Below, one piece after another: positions 4,871 to 5,263 of a DNA stretch of 5,263 nucleotides (within the stretch, counting starts at the first letter, position 1; every line of letters begins with the position of its first letter). A program made the position numbers and the translations under genes. The notes below the pieces were generated by a model, which had not been told where the DNA came from, made no database searches, and saw nothing but the letters and a program-made list of their open reading frames with translations. Origin of the DNA: an uncultured Sphingopyxis sp. (GTDB taxonomy: Bacteria; Pseudomonadota; Alphaproteobacteria; Sphingomonadales; Sphingomonadaceae); the NCBI GenBank assembly GCA_937957805.1, contig CALFXW010000081.1, positions 1 through 5,263 of the forward strand, read 5' to 3'.

Positions 4871-4971
4871 CCGAGAAAGTCTTAGCCGCACTGGACGCGA
4901 TAACCGCCCGCGTTCTCTCCTACCGCCCCAAGGATAAGGGACTGGCTGCGAAGAAAACCGAGCGCCGGTAA
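4867..4971 (+). CDS. Short phage peptide (34 aa)
   Basis: ATG 4867 overlaps TGA 4868-4870 of the transposase-fragment frame and has GGGG at 4858-4861. The 34-aa product is a helix with A-L-D-A-I-T-A-R-V-L-S-Y-R-P-K-D-K, then a basic tail (K-K-T-E-R-R). The A-L-D-x-I-x-x-x-V-L-x-Y-R-P-K-x-K pattern resembles small proteins in phage early operons, recalled only from general familiarity. Function unknown. It ends with TAA at 4969-4971 and is the last + strand gene of the chain. If the preceding gene was destroyed by the IS1595 piece, this one relies on its own ribosome binding site or on residual coupling. Confidence 0.55.
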   Translation: MTEKVLAALDAITARVLSYRPKDKGLAAKKTERR

Positions 4972-5003
4972 TCACGCGCCATTGCTTGCAGTGCGAGCGT
5001 CAA

Positions 5004-5078
5004 CTACACCAGCTCAACCGGCCGGTCCACGTCAAAGTTCACCTGAATGCGCGAGTCTCCGAAGCCGTCGTATTTCAT
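5004..5078 (-). CDS. Possible 24-aa minus-strand peptide
   Basis: On the minus strand an ATG at 5078 is preceded by GGGGGAAGG and opens 24 codons ending in TAG at 5006-5004. The product includes M-K-Y-D-G-F-G-D-S-R-I-Q-V-N-F-D and ends R-P-V-E-L-V, a composition more like protein than random frame. It follows a minus-strand frame that ends at 5100, which would suit an oppositely oriented small operon, or it may be the surviving start of a truncated gene. Too short to be certain. Confidence 0.3.
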   Translation of the reverse strand: MKYDGFGDSRIQVNFDVDRPVELV

Positions 5079-5085
5079 ACCTTCC

Positions 5086-5099
5086 CCCGCTATCGCGGG
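5086..5099 (-). promoter_or_regulatory. Small GC hairpin before the minus-strand peptide
   Basis: CCCGC (5086-5090) and GCGGG (5095-5099) pair around a 4-base loop. On the minus strand the 3' arm runs directly into the GGGGGAAGG ribosome binding site of the ORF starting at 5078, so it could partly hide that site. No T-run is present on either side, so terminator function is unlikely. Confidence 0.3.
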
Positions 5100-5263
5100 T
5101 CAGCCTAACACAGACTGAACGCCCGATTCACGTATGCCAAGGGGATAGACGCCCATTTCACGGTGGAGTTGCCAATAGTAACAGCGCTTGTCGGTTTTGA
5201 AGAATTGGGGAGTCAAGCAGCCTCTATGAGCCCGTGGCGCGCGGCGGTGTTGCAGGAACTCGT

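Larger units (their letters stand above)
4972..5263. other. Right-edge region without a convincing intact gene
   Basis: No complete conventional gene is supported here. The + strand operon ends with no stem-plus-T-run terminator. The + strand frame 5109-5263 is open to the window edge and reads plausibly (for example T-V-E-L-P-I-V-T-A-L-V-G-F-E-E-L, later S-P-W-R-A-A-V-L-Q-E-L) but lacks a good start; ATG 5226 lies 13 bases after GGGGAG (5207-5212). A minus-strand frame entering from the edge and ending at 5100 is equally open (K-R-C-Y-Y-W-Q-L-H-R-E-M-G-V-Y). Third-position GC does not separate them. A perfect 10-base palindrome ACCGGCCGGT lies at 5017-5026. The strand cannot be decided without the sequence beyond 5263. 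Confidence 0.5.

Noticed and set aside
4982..5200. + strand frame of 72 codons at the right edge
   Set aside because: Composition is Ser/Pro/Arg-rich, no ribosome binding site is visible, and it conflicts with the other frames here; most likely non-coding.

Overview
The window looks like the early recombination/accessory segment of a double-stranded DNA phage or prophage. The DNA is GC-rich, and the protein families (ERF annealing protein, YqaJ exonuclease, a repeat protein and a VFGDN/GGQA protein) suggest an alphaproteobacterial host, possibly Sphingomonadales. The host assignment is an inference from style and cannot be proven from this sequence.

Left edge (1-121): an AT-rich control region. 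It holds five TGCGA/TCGCA half-sites arranged as inverted repeats, a perfect -35-like TTGACA, and a 9-bp leader hairpin just upstream of the first ribosome binding site.

Main block (122-4971): a single + strand operon-like chain of about 13 genes. Almost every junction is a 4-base ATGA or GTGA stop/start overlap; the one exception among the intact genes is the 9-base gap before 2855, where the ribosome binding site overlaps the previous stop codon. The order is: a small possible DNA-binding protein, a 166-aa unknown, a 55-aa unknown, a 30-aa membrane peptide, ERF single-strand annealing protein, YqaJ/lambda-Exo-type exonuclease, SSB, a 151-aa phage protein (distantly NinB/DUF1367-like), a 50-aa protein sharing a GT[N/S]RAAAP motif with the 55-aa one, an 84-aa unknown, a 131-aa FGDN/GGQA/RGEPNA protein, a 219-aa protein with 9-residue tandem repeats, and a 34-aa peptide. 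Exonuclease, annealing protein and SSB form a complete Red-type homologous recombination set: the nuclease resects ends, SSB covers the strand, and ERF anneals it.

Between the repeat protein and the 34-aa peptide (about 4769-4866) lies a short piece of an IS1595-family transposase. It has no start codon and no catalytic region, so it is a scar of insertion or recombination.

Right edge (4972-5263): no convincing intact gene. It holds a 24-aa minus-strand ORF with a good ribosome binding site, a small hairpin, and two mutually overlapping open fragments, one on each strand, running off the window. A 14-base exact repeat links this region with the leader hairpin at the far left.
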